64,000 bases of DNA, taken from assembly GCA_902763505.1 (NCBI GenBank), contig CACWSO010000001.1:1-64000 (forward strand). Direction: 5' to 3'. This document shows positions 17,959 to 26,393 of this stretch, piece after piece (the stretch's first letter is position 1; every line of letters starts with the position of its first letter). The position numbers were made by a program, and so were the translations under genes. Source of the stretch: an uncultured Eubacteriales bacterium. Its GTDB lineage: Bacteria > Bacillota > Clostridia > Peptostreptococcales > Anaerovoracaceae. A model generated the notes under the pieces. That model saw only the letters and a list, made by a program, of their open reading frames with translations. It was not told where the DNA came from and ran no database searches.

Positions 17959-17999
17959 AAACAATCAATAAGTTAAGTCAAAAGAGAGGTCAGAAGATT

Positions 18000-19007
18000 A
18001 TGAAGAGAAAACCAAACATCGCAGTAGTCGGAGCAACGGGAGTCGTAGGTTCGACGTTCCTGAAGGTCCTTGAAGAAAGAGATTTTCCATTTGAGAACAT
18101 CTATATGATGGCATCCGCCAAATCAGCAGGAAAGAAGCTGACATTCAAGGGAAAGGAATACACCGTTGAAGAGCTGACCGAGCACTCTTTTGACAAACCA
18201 ATCGATATTGCTCTGTTTTCAGCCGGCGGTAGCACGAGTGCCAAGTTTGCTCCAATCGCTGCCTCAAAGGGCGTTGTTGTTGTAGACAACAGCAGCCAGT
18301 GGAGAATGTACGATGACGTTCCTCTGGTTGTTCCTGAAGTCAATCCTGAGGATATTTCCTGGAACAAAGGCATCATCGCAAATCCGAACTGCTCCACGAT
18401 TCAGGCTATGGTTGCACTGAAGCCGCTGCAGGACAAATACGGCATCAAGAGAGTTGTATACTCAACCTATCAGGCAGTATCAGGATCCGGGGTCAAAGGC
18501 ATCAACGATCTGAAGAACGGACTCGAGGGAAATGACGAAGAACTGCAGGCTTACGCTCATCCGATCGCAGGAAACTGCCTTCCGCACATTGATGTATTCA
18601 TGGACAATGGATACACCAAGGAAGAGATGAAGATGATCAATGAGACCCACAAGATTCTTCACGATGATGATATCAAGGTAACAGCGACGACAGTTCGTGT
18701 TCCTGTCTTTGATTCCCACAGTGAGTCAATCAACATTGAACTCGAAAAACCATTTGAACTGGAAGATGTTGTTGAGTGCTTCAGAAACTTCCCGGGTCTT
18801 ATCGTTCAGGATGATGTGGCCAACAACGTTTATCCGCTTGCATTGGATGCAGCTGGAACGGACGAAGTTTATGTGGGCAGAATCAGGAGAGACTACTCCG
18901 TAGAAAACGGCATCAACATCTGGGTCGTTGCGGACAACATCCGCAAAGGCGCTGCAACGAACGCCGTTCAGATCGCAGAGAAGCTTCTGGAGGAAATGCC
19001 GGACTAA
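18000..19007 (+). CDS. asd: Aspartate-semialdehyde dehydrogenase
   Basis: NADPH-dependent reduction of aspartyl phosphate to aspartate semialdehyde, the branch point to lysine/diaminopimelate, threonine and methionine. The 335-residue protein has VVGATGVVGS (about residues 7-16), the catalytic cysteine in NPNCSTIQ (about 129-136) and SGSGVKG (about 160). It lies 41 bases after ackA. Its product feeds homoserine and so metA/metY in this window. Confidence 0.96.
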   Translation: MKRKPNIAVVGATGVVGSTFLKVLEERDFPFENIYMMASAKSAGKKLTFKGKEYTVEELTEHSFDKPIDIALFSAGGSTSAKFAPIAASKGVVVVDNSSQWRMYDDVPLVVPEVNPEDISWNKGIIANPNCSTIQAMVALKPLQDKYGIKRVVYSTYQAVSGSGVKGINDLKNGLEGNDEELQAYAHPIAGNCLPHIDVFMDNGYTKEEMKMINETHKILHDDDIKVTATTVRVPVFDSHSESINIELEKPFELEDVVECFRNFPGLIVQDDVANNVYPLALDAAGTDEVYVGRIRRDYSVENGINIWVVADNIRKGAATNAVQIAEKLLEEMPD

Positions 19008-19026
19008 ACGGATGAACAGAAACACT

Positions 19027-19056
19027 AAAAAACGGACCATACGGTCCGTTTTTTTT
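19027..19056. terminator. Bidirectional terminator between asd and rpmF
   Basis: AAAAAACGGACC-ATAC-GGTCCGTTTTTTTT is a perfect stem with A and T tracts, serving the convergent asd and rpmF. Confidence 0.93.
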
Positions 19057-19070
19057 AGCTTGTTAACTGA

Positions 19071-19250
19071 TTATTCAGCAGCCATGATGTCCTTGCCATC
19101 ATAGTAGTTGCAGTTAGGGCATACTCTGTGAGGAAGCTTTGGTTCGTGGCACTGTGGACAAATTGAAATGCCAGGGGCCTTCTTCTTCATGTTTGCTGCC
19201 TTTCTCTGATGAGTTACTGCTTTTGAAGTTTTTCTCTTAGGTACTGCCAT
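19071..19250 (-). CDS. rpmF: 50S ribosomal protein L32
   Basis: A 59-residue ribosomal protein beginning [18 protein letters not shown], with the zinc site CPQC...CPNC (about residues 31-48). The ATG at 19250 follows a strong AGGAGGTG site; a longer frame upstream lies in the structured leader. The usual neighbours yceD and plsX are absent and the gene faces asd on the opposite strand. Confidence 0.96.
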   Translation of the reverse strand: MAVPKRKTSKAVTHQRKAANMKKKAPGISICPQCHEPKLPHRVCPNCNYYDGKDIMAAE

Positions 19251-19285
19251 GTTTACACCTCCTTCGTGCCGGTTATAGCACGCCT

Positions 19286-19347
19286 CCGCCGAACTGGCAT
19301 CGGCGACTGATTTCAATATTTCTTGACATACGAAAAACCCGTATGTC
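19286..19347 (-). promoter_or_regulatory. Structured 5' leader of rpmF
   Basis: Two hairpins lie between the rpmF promoter and its ribosome site. One is GACATACG/CGTATGTC (19325-19332 with 19340-19347), the other CGCCGA/TCGGCG (19287-19292 with 19300-19305). Such leaders on ribosomal protein genes can serve feedback control; here that is inference from position only. Confidence 0.45.
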
Positions 19348-19358
19348 GCAACATTGAA

Positions 19359-19388
19359 AGTATACACGCGTCAGGGTTCGTTTGTCAA
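19359..19388 (-). promoter_or_regulatory. Promoter of rpmF
   Basis: On the minus strand, TTGACA (19383-19388), an 18-base spacer and TATACT (19359-19364). This predicts an RNA leader of about 100 bases before rpmF. Confidence 0.8.
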
Positions 19389-19429
19389 CAACAAAATGTG
19401 AATCTTATGTGAAACCGATGGCAGTTCCC

Positions 19430-19459
19430 TTGAAAGGGCATGGGACCCTATGTTATCAT
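19430..19459 (+). promoter_or_regulatory. Promoter of the YkvI-like gene
   Basis: TTGAAA at 19430-19435, an 18-base spacer and TATCAT at 19454-19459 preceded by TGT. The predicted start of transcription near 19466 falls beside the ATG at 19468. Confidence 0.55.
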
Positions 19460-19467
19460 CAATTTGT

Positions 19468-20532
19468 ATGTGCAGAAAAGGAACAGTAATAAAAATCGCA
19501 GGAGCGTATGTTGCATGGGTTATGGGCTCAGGTTTTGCCACGGGGCAGGAAATTCTGCAGTTTTTCACAAGCTTCGGGTACGACAGTCTGCTGCTCATTG
19601 GAATGAACCTGATTGGATTTTTGCTCATCGGACCGATGATTCTGGAATCGGGGTTCAAAAATGGTGAGCAGAGCCATTTCCAATACTTCTGCGGCAGATA
19701 TGTAGGGACATTCTATGACTGGTTCCTGCCGGTGAGCATGTTCGCGGGTATGGTCATACTGATTTCCGGCTCCGGCGCCACACTGCAGGAGTATTACGGA
19801 CTCAATCACTATGTGGGCGCGCTCATCATGGCAGCAGCGGCTCTGATTGCGTATATCGCGGGATTTCAGAGGTTCGTGAAGGTCGTCTCCTTCATCGGAC
19901 CGGCCATCATCGCTTTTACGGTTTTTGTCGGTGTGGTAACGCTGCTACGAGACTGGGATGGCCTTGCTATGGTGAACAACTTCCCGGATGAGATGGAGGC
20001 CAAGCAGCCTGTCGCATTCCCATGGCTGTCCGGACTTCTATACATCTCATATAACCTAAGCGGAGGATCCAAATACTACACCGCATTGGGGAAATCTGCT
20101 AATACAGTAAAAGAGGCTTTCTGGGGAGCCGTGATCGGGACAATCGCTCTGATGGCTGCCATTCTCCTCATGAACTGCGCGATGCTGACGGATATCGGGC
20201 AGACGGCAGTACAGGAAGTGCCGACCCTCTATCTCACGAGAAAGATATCATACTCACTGGGCGCAGTGTTCAGCATTATTCTCATCATGGGAATCTTCTC
20301 CTCTTGCAGCGCAATGCTGTGGACGGTAAGCGAGAAGTTTGTGAAGCAGGGAACAGCAAAGAGCCGCATTTTTGCAGGATGCCTTTGCATTGCAGCGTTC
20401 CTCCTGGGGCTGCTGCCTTTCGCTGAATTAGTTGGAAAAGTCTACACAGTGCTTGGATATGCGGGACTTGTTTTCGCGGCCTGTGTTATCTATAAACGCA
20501 TTCATACAATCATTGGGAGAAAAGGACAATGA
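19468..20532 (+). CDS. YkvI-like membrane transporter (APC/LeuT-like fold)
   Basis: An integral membrane protein with about ten hydrophobic segments. The N-terminal segment KIAGAYVAWVMGSGFATGQE matches YkvI-family proteins and the unwound first helix of LeuT-fold carriers. The substrate is unknown. An earlier in-frame ATG at 19450 lies upstream of the likely -10 box, so 19468 (354 residues) is preferred. No ribosome site is visible, so the start is uncertain. It overlaps the DUF554 gene by 4 bases. Confidence 0.82.
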   Translation: MCRKGTVIKIAGAYVAWVMGSGFATGQEILQFFTSFGYDSLLLIGMNLIGFLLIGPMILESGFKNGEQSHFQYFCGRYVGTFYDWFLPVSMFAGMVILISGSGATLQEYYGLNHYVGALIMAAAALIAYIAGFQRFVKVVSFIGPAIIAFTVFVGVVTLLRDWDGLAMVNNFPDEMEAKQPVAFPWLSGLLYISYNLSGGSKYYTALGKSANTVKEAFWGAVIGTIALMAAILLMNCAMLTDIGQTAVQEVPTLYLTRKISYSLGAVFSIILIMGIFSSCSAMLWTVSEKFVKQGTAKSRIFAGCLCIAAFLLGLLPFAELVGKVYTVLGYAGLVFAACVIYKRIHTIIGRKGQ

Positions 20533-21212
20533 TCGGAACATTTGTAAATGTCGGAACCATTATTGTGGGAAGCCTCATAGGCGGGCTCTTCAAAAAAATC
20601 ATGAGCGACAGGGTCAATGACGCGCTCTTCATTGCGATGGGCATGGCCGCCTTCGGACTCGGCATCAATGCCGTGGTGCAGAACATGCCGAACACACAAT
20701 ATCCGGTTCTGTTCATCTTCAGTCTGGCCTTTGGAGGAGCCATAGGAACCATCCTCAGGCTTCAGGACAGAGTGGATCATATCACAAAGAGGAAGGGCGG
20801 AGACGGAAGGCTTGGCGAAGGCATCGTCACAGGATGTCTCCTGTTCTGCGTCGGCACGCTCTCTATTCTGGGACCGGTGCAGAGCGCTCTGTACCAGGAT
20901 CACACCTTTCTGTTCACCAATGCTACGCTTGATCTTGTAACGGCTATGGTGCTTGCGAGCACCTACGGAATCGGGATGTGTCTTGCCGCTGCCGTTCTCT
21001 TCTGCTGGCAGGGCGGCATTTACGGACTTACATTGCTCTTGGGCAATTTCATCACAGATACCATGATGTGTGAACTCAGCATCGTCGGAGGATTTCTGAT
21101 CGCCATGTCCGGTATCGGAATCCTCGGGCTGAAAGACTGCAGGACGGTCAACTTCCTTCCTGCGCTGATCGTTCCACCAATCTGGTGTGTCATAGCAGCT
21201 CATTTATTATAA
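20529..21212 (+). CDS. DUF554 family membrane protein
   Basis: A 227-residue membrane protein of the DUF554 (YdfK/YqgA-like) family, with about six hydrophobic segments and the typical start MIGTFVNVGTIIVGSLIGG. A transport role is suspected for the family but no substrate is established. It is coupled to the upstream carrier gene through an ATGA overlap and has its own AAAGGA site. Confidence 0.88.
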   Translation: MIGTFVNVGTIIVGSLIGGLFKKIMSDRVNDALFIAMGMAAFGLGINAVVQNMPNTQYPVLFIFSLAFGGAIGTILRLQDRVDHITKRKGGDGRLGEGIVTGCLLFCVGTLSILGPVQSALYQDHTFLFTNATLDLVTAMVLASTYGIGMCLAAAVLFCWQGGIYGLTLLLGNFITDTMMCELSIVGGFLIAMSGIGILGLKDCRTVNFLPALIVPPIWCVIAAHLL

Positions 21213-21224
21213 GGAGGAACCGGA

Positions 21225-21317
21225 ATGGCAGGAATGAACTTCTTTGCAATCGTTATCATCATAGCGATCATCGTAATATATATCATCGACAAGAGAAAAA
21301 GGGATAAAGACAAGTAG
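21225..21317 (+). CDS. 30-residue single-span membrane peptide
   Basis: A short frame with a near-perfect AAGGAGG site (21211-21217) 7 bases before its ATG. The product starts MAGMNFFAIVIIIAIIVIYI and ends in a charged KRKRDKDK tail: one membrane helix with a positive cytoplasmic end. It lies 12 bases after the DUF554 gene and 22 bases before the beta-propeller gene, all on one strand. The translation signal, not homology, is the main support. Confidence 0.6.
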   Translation: MAGMNFFAIVIIIAIIVIYIIDKRKRDKDK

Positions 21318-21339
21318 TAAGTCATAAGGGGGTATCATA

Positions 21340-23037
21340 ATGAAACTGAGAGTAATCGCGGGCGTTGCCTTTGCAATCGCTGCCGCAGCGGTCCTGTGCC
21401 TTTTTGGAAGCGGCGTCTGGGACGGCGATGAAGAGAACACAGACGGTATCAGGACGTTCAAAAGCTATCAGCAGATTGAAAAGGTCCTGCGGGACATCGA
21501 GGAAGCGGAACCCATTGTCTATGCGACAGGAGTCGTAGAGGATGCAGAGATCGCCGCGGAAAACGGAAGCGACGCTTCTGTCAAAGAGGCGGAGCACTCC
21601 GACACCTATTTGCAGGTGGAGAATGTTGATGAAGCAGATATCATCAAGACGGACGGTCATTATATCTACTACACATCCAGACTGGGCTATGACGTCATCG
21701 TTGCAAAGGCATCAGAGGGGAAGACGCAAGAGGTGGCTGTATTAAGCGAGGAAGAAACCGGTGTATCAGCGAGTGAACTGTATCTCACAGATGGAAGACT
21801 GATCATCGTTGGAACGGAATATAATCCTTCAGAGCTTCCGTATGATTATATGAGGCCTTTGAATACATCGGTTTGCATTTACGATGTTTCCAAACCGGAA
21901 GATCCGGAACTTATTCAAAAATACACACAGAGCGGCAGTTGTATTTCCTCCCGCATCAGCAGCGGGTATCTCTATCTGATCACAAGAGATTACCTGGGAG
22001 GAGCAGAGGACCGAATCGTACCGATGGCAGGATGCGGAGATGAGTTCGCAAAACTGCAGCCTGAGCAGATCTGCAGCTTCCCGAACCCTTCAACCCGTTC
22101 CTATGTTGTAGCGGGTTCCATCAGCGTCAAACAGCCTGCCGGAAAGATAAAAACCCAGACCATAGCTCTTCTGGGCGCGTCTGAGGACATCTACTGCAAT
22201 GGTAATGCAATCTACTTCATGGATTACCAGTTCCACTATGATGAAAACATGTCAGATGAGCGGACCTCCATCATCCGTGCGGACATCGGCAAAGGCAATA
22301 TTGCCTTTGCAGAAAAAGGATCCATCAGAGGCCGCGTTCTGAACCAGTTCTCAATGGATGAAAAGGACGGATATCTCAGGGTTGCCGCCACTGCAAACAT
22401 CAATGGAAAAGATGTGAACTACCTGTACGTTCTGGATGATCATCTGAAGACTGTTGGTAAATTAAGAGGATTTGCGGCAGGAGAAGAAATCAAAGCAGTC
22501 AGATTCCTGGGAGAAACCGCATATGTGATCACCTATGAGCAGACAGACCCGCTGTTCGTCATTGATCTGAGCAATCCTAAAGAACCGGAGATGCTTGGCA
22601 GTGTCGAAATCACAGGTTTTTCTTCGCTGCTTGTTCCGACCGGTGACGGGAAACTGATCGGTATCGGAATGTCTACTTCTGAAGGAGAGTTCGGGGAGAT
22701 GGAAGATGGTCTGAAGATAGCGCTCTTTGACATCAGCGATCCGATGGAGCCGAAGGTGCTGGACAGCAAGGAGTACAAAGACAGATCCAGCGATGTACAG
22801 TATGATCACAAAGCACTTGTCGTGAATAACAAGGAAGGATGGTATGCTTTGCCGTACATGTCCTGGAATGACGAAACGGGCGGCGTGCTTCAGATTCAGG
22901 TTTCAGGAGACAAGCTGGAAGAGACAGCCGATTTCACCGGTGAAACGGGAATCGATCGGTGTCTTTATATAGACGAGTATCTTTATGGCCTTGAATGTGA
23001 TGAAGACAAGATAATTTCGTGGAAGAGGACGGAATAA
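21340..23037 (+). CDS. Secreted or membrane-anchored beta-propeller protein
   Basis: A 565-residue protein with an N-terminal membrane or signal segment (about residues 4-26), a short acidic linker and a large beta-propeller. The motif QVENVDEADIIKTDGHYIYY (about 89-108) is diagnostic of the bacterial Beta_propel (pfam09826) family, and repeated YLYVLDD- and VIDLSNPKEPE-like blades follow. No catalytic motif is apparent, so it probably binds something outside the membrane. AAGGGGG precedes the ATG. Confidence 0.88.
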   Translation: MKLRVIAGVAFAIAAAAVLCLFGSGVWDGDEENTDGIRTFKSYQQIEKVLRDIEEAEPIVYATGVVEDAEIAAENGSDASVKEAEHSDTYLQVENVDEADIIKTDGHYIYYTSRLGYDVIVAKASEGKTQEVAVLSEEETGVSASELYLTDGRLIIVGTEYNPSELPYDYMRPLNTSVCIYDVSKPEDPELIQKYTQSGSCISSRISSGYLYLITRDYLGGAEDRIVPMAGCGDEFAKLQPEQICSFPNPSTRSYVVAGSISVKQPAGKIKTQTIALLGASEDIYCNGNAIYFMDYQFHYDENMSDERTSIIRADIGKGNIAFAEKGSIRGRVLNQFSMDEKDGYLRVAATANINGKDVNYLYVLDDHLKTVGKLRGFAAGEEIKAVRFLGETAYVITYEQTDPLFVIDLSNPKEPEMLGSVEITGFSSLLVPTGDGKLIGIGMSTSEGEFGEMEDGLKIALFDISDPMEPKVLDSKEYKDRSSDVQYDHKALVVNNKEGWYALPYMSWNDETGGVLQIQVSGDKLEETADFTGETGIDRCLYIDEYLYGLECDEDKIISWKRTE

Positions 23038-23102
23038 TCCTATTACGAGGGGCATGTTTTGTTGTATAATGAAGCATATGGCAAAAGGGAGGAAATGAAG
23101 TC

Positions 23103-23579
23103 ATGACGAACAAAAACGTTAATCTGGATTTCGAGCAGAGAGTCAAAGATATTATTGGAGAAATCAAAGGCTACGGCTTTGGTATGCTCAACGATATGAT
23201 TGACCCGCAGTTCGTGGAATGTGATCCGGAACATATGACGTGTAAAGTTAGATACAGAAAGTTCAAATGGGAAGACAACGGGCGCGGTGAGGTGCACGGC
23301 GGTGTCATCTCAGCGATGATGGATACGACCATGGGAATCAACGCAATCGCGTTGACAGACGGCAGCGTCTCCACATCGGACATGACGATCAGCTTTCTGA
23401 GACCATTCAGAGGCAAATCATTTATCGTTGAGTCAGAGGCAGTGCAGGTCGGAAGCCGTGTCATCAGACTGATGGCCAAAGCCTTTGACGAAGACACAGG
23501 TAAATGTCTTGCCATGTCAACCGGCAGTTTCATGCATGTTGACTATGAACAGGCGGCAGAGAAGAAGCTCGGAGTTTAA
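23103..23579 (+). CDS. PaaI-type hotdog thioesterase
   Basis: A 158-residue hotdog-fold protein, likely an acyl-CoA thioesterase. The signature HGGVISAMMDTTMGINAI (about residues 63-80) holds the helix and the catalytic acidic residue typical of the 4HBT/PaaI group, and MTISFLRPFRGKSFIVE (about 96-112) fits the central sheet. GGGAGG precedes the ATG, and TATAAT at 23065-23070 may be its promoter. The substrate is unknown. Confidence 0.88.
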   Translation: MTNKNVNLDFEQRVKDIIGEIKGYGFGMLNDMIDPQFVECDPEHMTCKVRYRKFKWEDNGRGEVHGGVISAMMDTTMGINAIALTDGSVSTSDMTISFLRPFRGKSFIVESEAVQVGSRVIRLMAKAFDEDTGKCLAMSTGSFMHVDYEQAAEKKLGV

Positions 23580-23599
23580 GGAATACAAGGAGAGTTAGA

Positions 23600-24895
23600 A
23601 TGAAAGATAAGAAATTTGAGACAAAATGTGTCCACGGTGCATATAAAGCAGAAAGCGCACAGCCGCAGAATATGCCGATCATCCAGAGTACGACTTACAG
23701 ATACTACAACGCACATGATGTTGCGGAACTCTTCGATCTGGACAGTCCGAATCACATGTATGCCAGACTGGGCAGCCCAACAGTAGATTATCTGGAACAG
23801 AAGATGGCTCTCCTGGAATCCGGAACAGGCGGAATGGCAGCTTCTTCCGGTCAGTCTGCGAACCTGATTGCGTTGCTCAACATTTGCAAAGCAGGGGATC
23901 ATGTGCTCAGCGGTACGAATATATATGGCGGAACATATAATCTGTTCAATGTAACACTCAGAAGACTCGGAATCGATGTAGAGTTCTTTGATCAGGATAT
24001 GGAAGTGGAGGAAATCGTCAAGCTGCAGCGGCCGAATACAAAGGCACTCTTCGGAGAAACGCTTGGCAACCCAGCTCTCAGCGTTCTGGATATCGAAAAG
24101 TTCGCCAAAGCAGCAAATGAAATGAAGGTTCCGCTCATTGTGGACAATACACTTGCTACCCCGGCACTTTGCAGACCGATCGAATTCGGAGCACATATCG
24201 TAACTCATTCGACGACTAAATTTGCGGACGGACATGGAACCAGCATCGGCGGATGTGTTGTAGAAGGCGGAAACTTCGACTGGACGGTAAAAGATGAAAA
24301 TGGAAATCTCAAGTTCCCGGAGATGGCTGCTCCGGATGAAAGTTACCATGGATTGAATTTCTACGAAAAGTTTGGTCAGGCGGCATTCTGCACAAGACTG
24401 AAAGCTGTTATGGTCAGAGACCTGGGCTGCACCATGTCGCCGATGAACGCGTATCTGACACATCAGGGACTGCAGACACTGGATGTCAGAATGGAACGCC
24501 ATGTTAAGAATGCGGAAGTAGTAGCGAAATTCCTGAAAGATCACCCTATGGTCGATTGGATCATCTATCCTGGGTTGGAAGGGGACAAGTACTACGAATT
24601 GGCTAAGAAGTACATGCCTAAGGGCGCAAGCGCTGTTATGAGTTTCGGTGTAAAGGGCGGAAGAGAAGCAGGAGAGAAGTTCCTGGAGAATCTTGACCTC
24701 TGCAGTGTCGTAGTCCACGTAGGAGACATCCATACAAGCGTGCTGCATCCTGCAAGCACGACCCACAGACAGCTTTCGGAAGAAGCACAGCTGGCTGCTG
24801 GTATCGACCCGGGTCTCATCAGGCTCTCTGTTGGACTTGAAAATGTTGATGATATTGTCGCCGATCTTGATCAGGCGCTGAATAAAGTGAAATAA
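23600..24895 (+). CDS. metY: O-acetylhomoserine sulfhydrylase (Cys/Met PLP enzyme)
   Basis: PLP enzyme of the Cys/Met metabolism family, converting O-acetylhomoserine and sulfide to homocysteine. The 431-residue length fits MetY rather than the shorter cystathionine enzymes. The PLP lysine is in THSTTKFADGHG (about residues 203-214), and YARLGSPTVDYLEQKMALLE (about 53-72) is a family hallmark. The next gene is a MetA with acetyl specificity, which supports this substrate. Methionine gamma-lyase is a less likely alternative. Confidence 0.88.
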   Translation: MKDKKFETKCVHGAYKAESAQPQNMPIIQSTTYRYYNAHDVAELFDLDSPNHMYARLGSPTVDYLEQKMALLESGTGGMAASSGQSANLIALLNICKAGDHVLSGTNIYGGTYNLFNVTLRRLGIDVEFFDQDMEVEEIVKLQRPNTKALFGETLGNPALSVLDIEKFAKAANEMKVPLIVDNTLATPALCRPIEFGAHIVTHSTTKFADGHGTSIGGCVVEGGNFDWTVKDENGNLKFPEMAAPDESYHGLNFYEKFGQAAFCTRLKAVMVRDLGCTMSPMNAYLTHQGLQTLDVRMERHVKNAEVVAKFLKDHPMVDWIIYPGLEGDKYYELAKKYMPKGASAVMSFGVKGGREAGEKFLENLDLCSVVVHVGDIHTSVLHPASTTHRQLSEEAQLAAGIDPGLIRLSVGLENVDDIVADLDQALNKVK

Positions 24896-24913
24896 GCTGA
24901 ATAAAGTGAAATA
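24877..24913 (+). repeat. Tandem 18-19 bp duplication at the metY stop
   Basis: GCTGAATAAAGTGAAATA occurs at 24877-24894 and again at 24896-24913, one base apart. The first copy holds the last metY codons and part of its stop; the second lies between metY and the metA ribosome site. This is probably a recent replication-slippage duplication. Confidence 0.9.
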
Positions 24914-24922
24914 GGAGATAAC

Positions 24923-25903
24923 ATGCCATTAATAATACCTGACAAATTACCTGCAGCAGGTGCGCTGAAGGATGAAAACATATTTACCATGACTGGTGCC
25001 AGAGCGGCATCACAGGATATCCGTCCGCTCAAAGTAATCATTGTTAATTTGATGCCGACAAAGATCGCAACGGAAACACAGCTGGCGAGAGTACTGGCGA
25101 ACAGCCCGCTGCAGATCGAAATGCAGCTGGTTGGCATGGATATGCATACCTCAACGCACACTTCACAGGATCACCTGAGATCTTTCTATACAACACTGGA
25201 ACAGTTTAAGGAAGAGTACTTCGACGGCATGATCATCACGGGATCCCCGATTGAGACGCTGGAATTTGAAGAAGCGGATTATTGGCCGGAACTGTGCGAG
25301 ATCTTTGAGTTTGCAAAGACTCATGTTTACAGCAATATGTTCATTTGCTGGGGCGCGCAGGCAGCTTTGTATTATTACTATGGCATACCGAAATACGTGC
25401 AGAAGGAAAAGCTATTCGGTGTTTTTGAGCATCGCACACTGCGTCCTCACAACCCGCTTGTCAGAGGATTTGACGAGCTGTTCTATGCACCGCATTCCCG
25501 CTATGCAATCACAAAGAAGGAAGATATCCTGAAACATCCGGAGCTCAGAATTCTTGCGGAATCCGAGGAGGCAGGACCGCATATTATATCCACAGAGAAC
25601 GGAAGACAGATCTTCGTGCTGGGACACCAGGAATATGATAAGACAACTCTGGCAGATGAATATTTCAGAGACATCAACAAAGGGCTGAAAACAGATGTGC
25701 CTGCGAATTACTTCAGAAATGACGATCCGCAGCAGGAAATCATGTTCCGGTGGAGAGGGCATGCGAGCCTGCTGTTCTCCAACTGGCTGAACTACTACCT
25801 GTATCAGGCAACGCCTTACAATCTTGATGATCTTCGCAATGGAACAGAAGACGCATGGAAAGAAGCTTTCAAGGATGAAGATCCACTGGATGACAAGGAT
25901 TGA
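24923..25903 (+). CDS. metA: Homoserine O-acetyltransferase (MetA)
   Basis: Acylates homoserine for methionine synthesis. The 326-residue protein has the catalytic Cys142 in ICWGAQA and the His235/Glu237 pair in LGHQEYD. Residue 111 is Glu (GSPIET). In this family Glu111 is associated with acetyl-CoA use and Gly111, as in Escherichia coli, with succinyl-CoA, so it is predicted to be an acetyltransferase. That matches the adjacent metY. AGGAGA precedes the ATG. Confidence 0.94.
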   Translation: MPLIIPDKLPAAGALKDENIFTMTGARAASQDIRPLKVIIVNLMPTKIATETQLARVLANSPLQIEMQLVGMDMHTSTHTSQDHLRSFYTTLEQFKEEYFDGMIITGSPIETLEFEEADYWPELCEIFEFAKTHVYSNMFICWGAQAALYYYYGIPKYVQKEKLFGVFEHRTLRPHNPLVRGFDELFYAPHSRYAITKKEDILKHPELRILAESEEAGPHIISTENGRQIFVLGHQEYDKTTLADEYFRDINKGLKTDVPANYFRNDDPQQEIMFRWRGHASLLFSNWLNYYLYQATPYNLDDLRNGTEDAWKEAFKDEDPLDDKD

Positions 25904-25929
25904 GAAACGGCACATTCATCAACTTAACG

Positions 25930-25958
25930 TTGACTTAAAACCCCATATATAGTATAAA
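25930..25958 (+). promoter_or_regulatory. Promoter of the 26000 gene and possibly fbp
   Basis: TTGACT at 25930-25935, a 17-base spacer and TATAAA at 25953-25958. Confidence 0.72.
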
Positions 25959-25999
25959 GATATTTAGGAACATACTAAAGATACGGGAGGTGCAATCTG

Positions 26000-26344
26000 A
26001 TGGCATGGAACAAAAGCGGTAAGGAAAGAGATAAAGCTGCGGAGAAAGCAGTGAAGACCCGTTTGGGCAGTACACATCTTAAATCCTTTAGGATCGTTGG
26101 CTCAGAAAAAGATCCCGAGAGCGGCGTAGTAACTGTTCACATTCTCAGAATGGTTGGGAATGACAATTATCTATTTAAGGTGAAATGCACAGCAGAAGGA
26201 TCGGGTTATACAATGTCCGGTCTTGTGCCTGTTACAGATTGGCAGGAGTATGGTGAATACAGGGTTTATAATCCAAAGCCTGCATCCATCGAAGCACTTC
26301 GTCCAACACCGAAAGAGAAGAAATATACAGGATATAGCAAATAG
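26000..26344 (+). CDS. Conserved-looking hypothetical protein, 114 residues
   Basis: A basic, soluble protein with no signal peptide or membrane segment. The middle part (about residues 28-85) alternates hydrophobic and polar residues as in a small beta-barrel or sheet, between a charged N terminus and a Pro/Lys-rich tail. GGGAGGTG gives an ideal ribosome site and a good promoter precedes it. I do not recognise a family. A terminator separates it from fbp. Confidence 0.72.
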   Translation: MAWNKSGKERDKAAEKAVKTRLGSTHLKSFRIVGSEKDPESGVVTVHILRMVGNDNYLFKVKCTAEGSGYTMSGLVPVTDWQEYGEYRVYNPKPASIEALRPTPKEKKYTGYSK

Positions 26345-26352
26345 CGAAGAAG

Positions 26353-26378
26353 ACCCGCCTGATTCAGGGCGGGTTTTT
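26353..26378 (+). terminator. Terminator abutting the fbp ribosome site
   Basis: ACCCGCC-TGATTCA-GGGCGGGT stem followed by TTTTT. The T tract runs straight into GAGGAGGG, the fbp ribosome site, so fbp is either read through this terminator or controlled by it. Confidence 0.85.
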
Positions 26379-26393
26379 GAGGAGGGCAATCAA

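Noticed and set aside
19062-19079. Rex-like sequence TTGTTAACTGATTATTCA
   Set aside because: Only one good half-site; it lies at the 3' end of rpmF beside a terminator, not at a promoter.
23576-24766. 396-codon minus-strand open frame across metY
   Set aside because: Antisense to an intact PLP enzyme, with no start signal and no recognisable domain.
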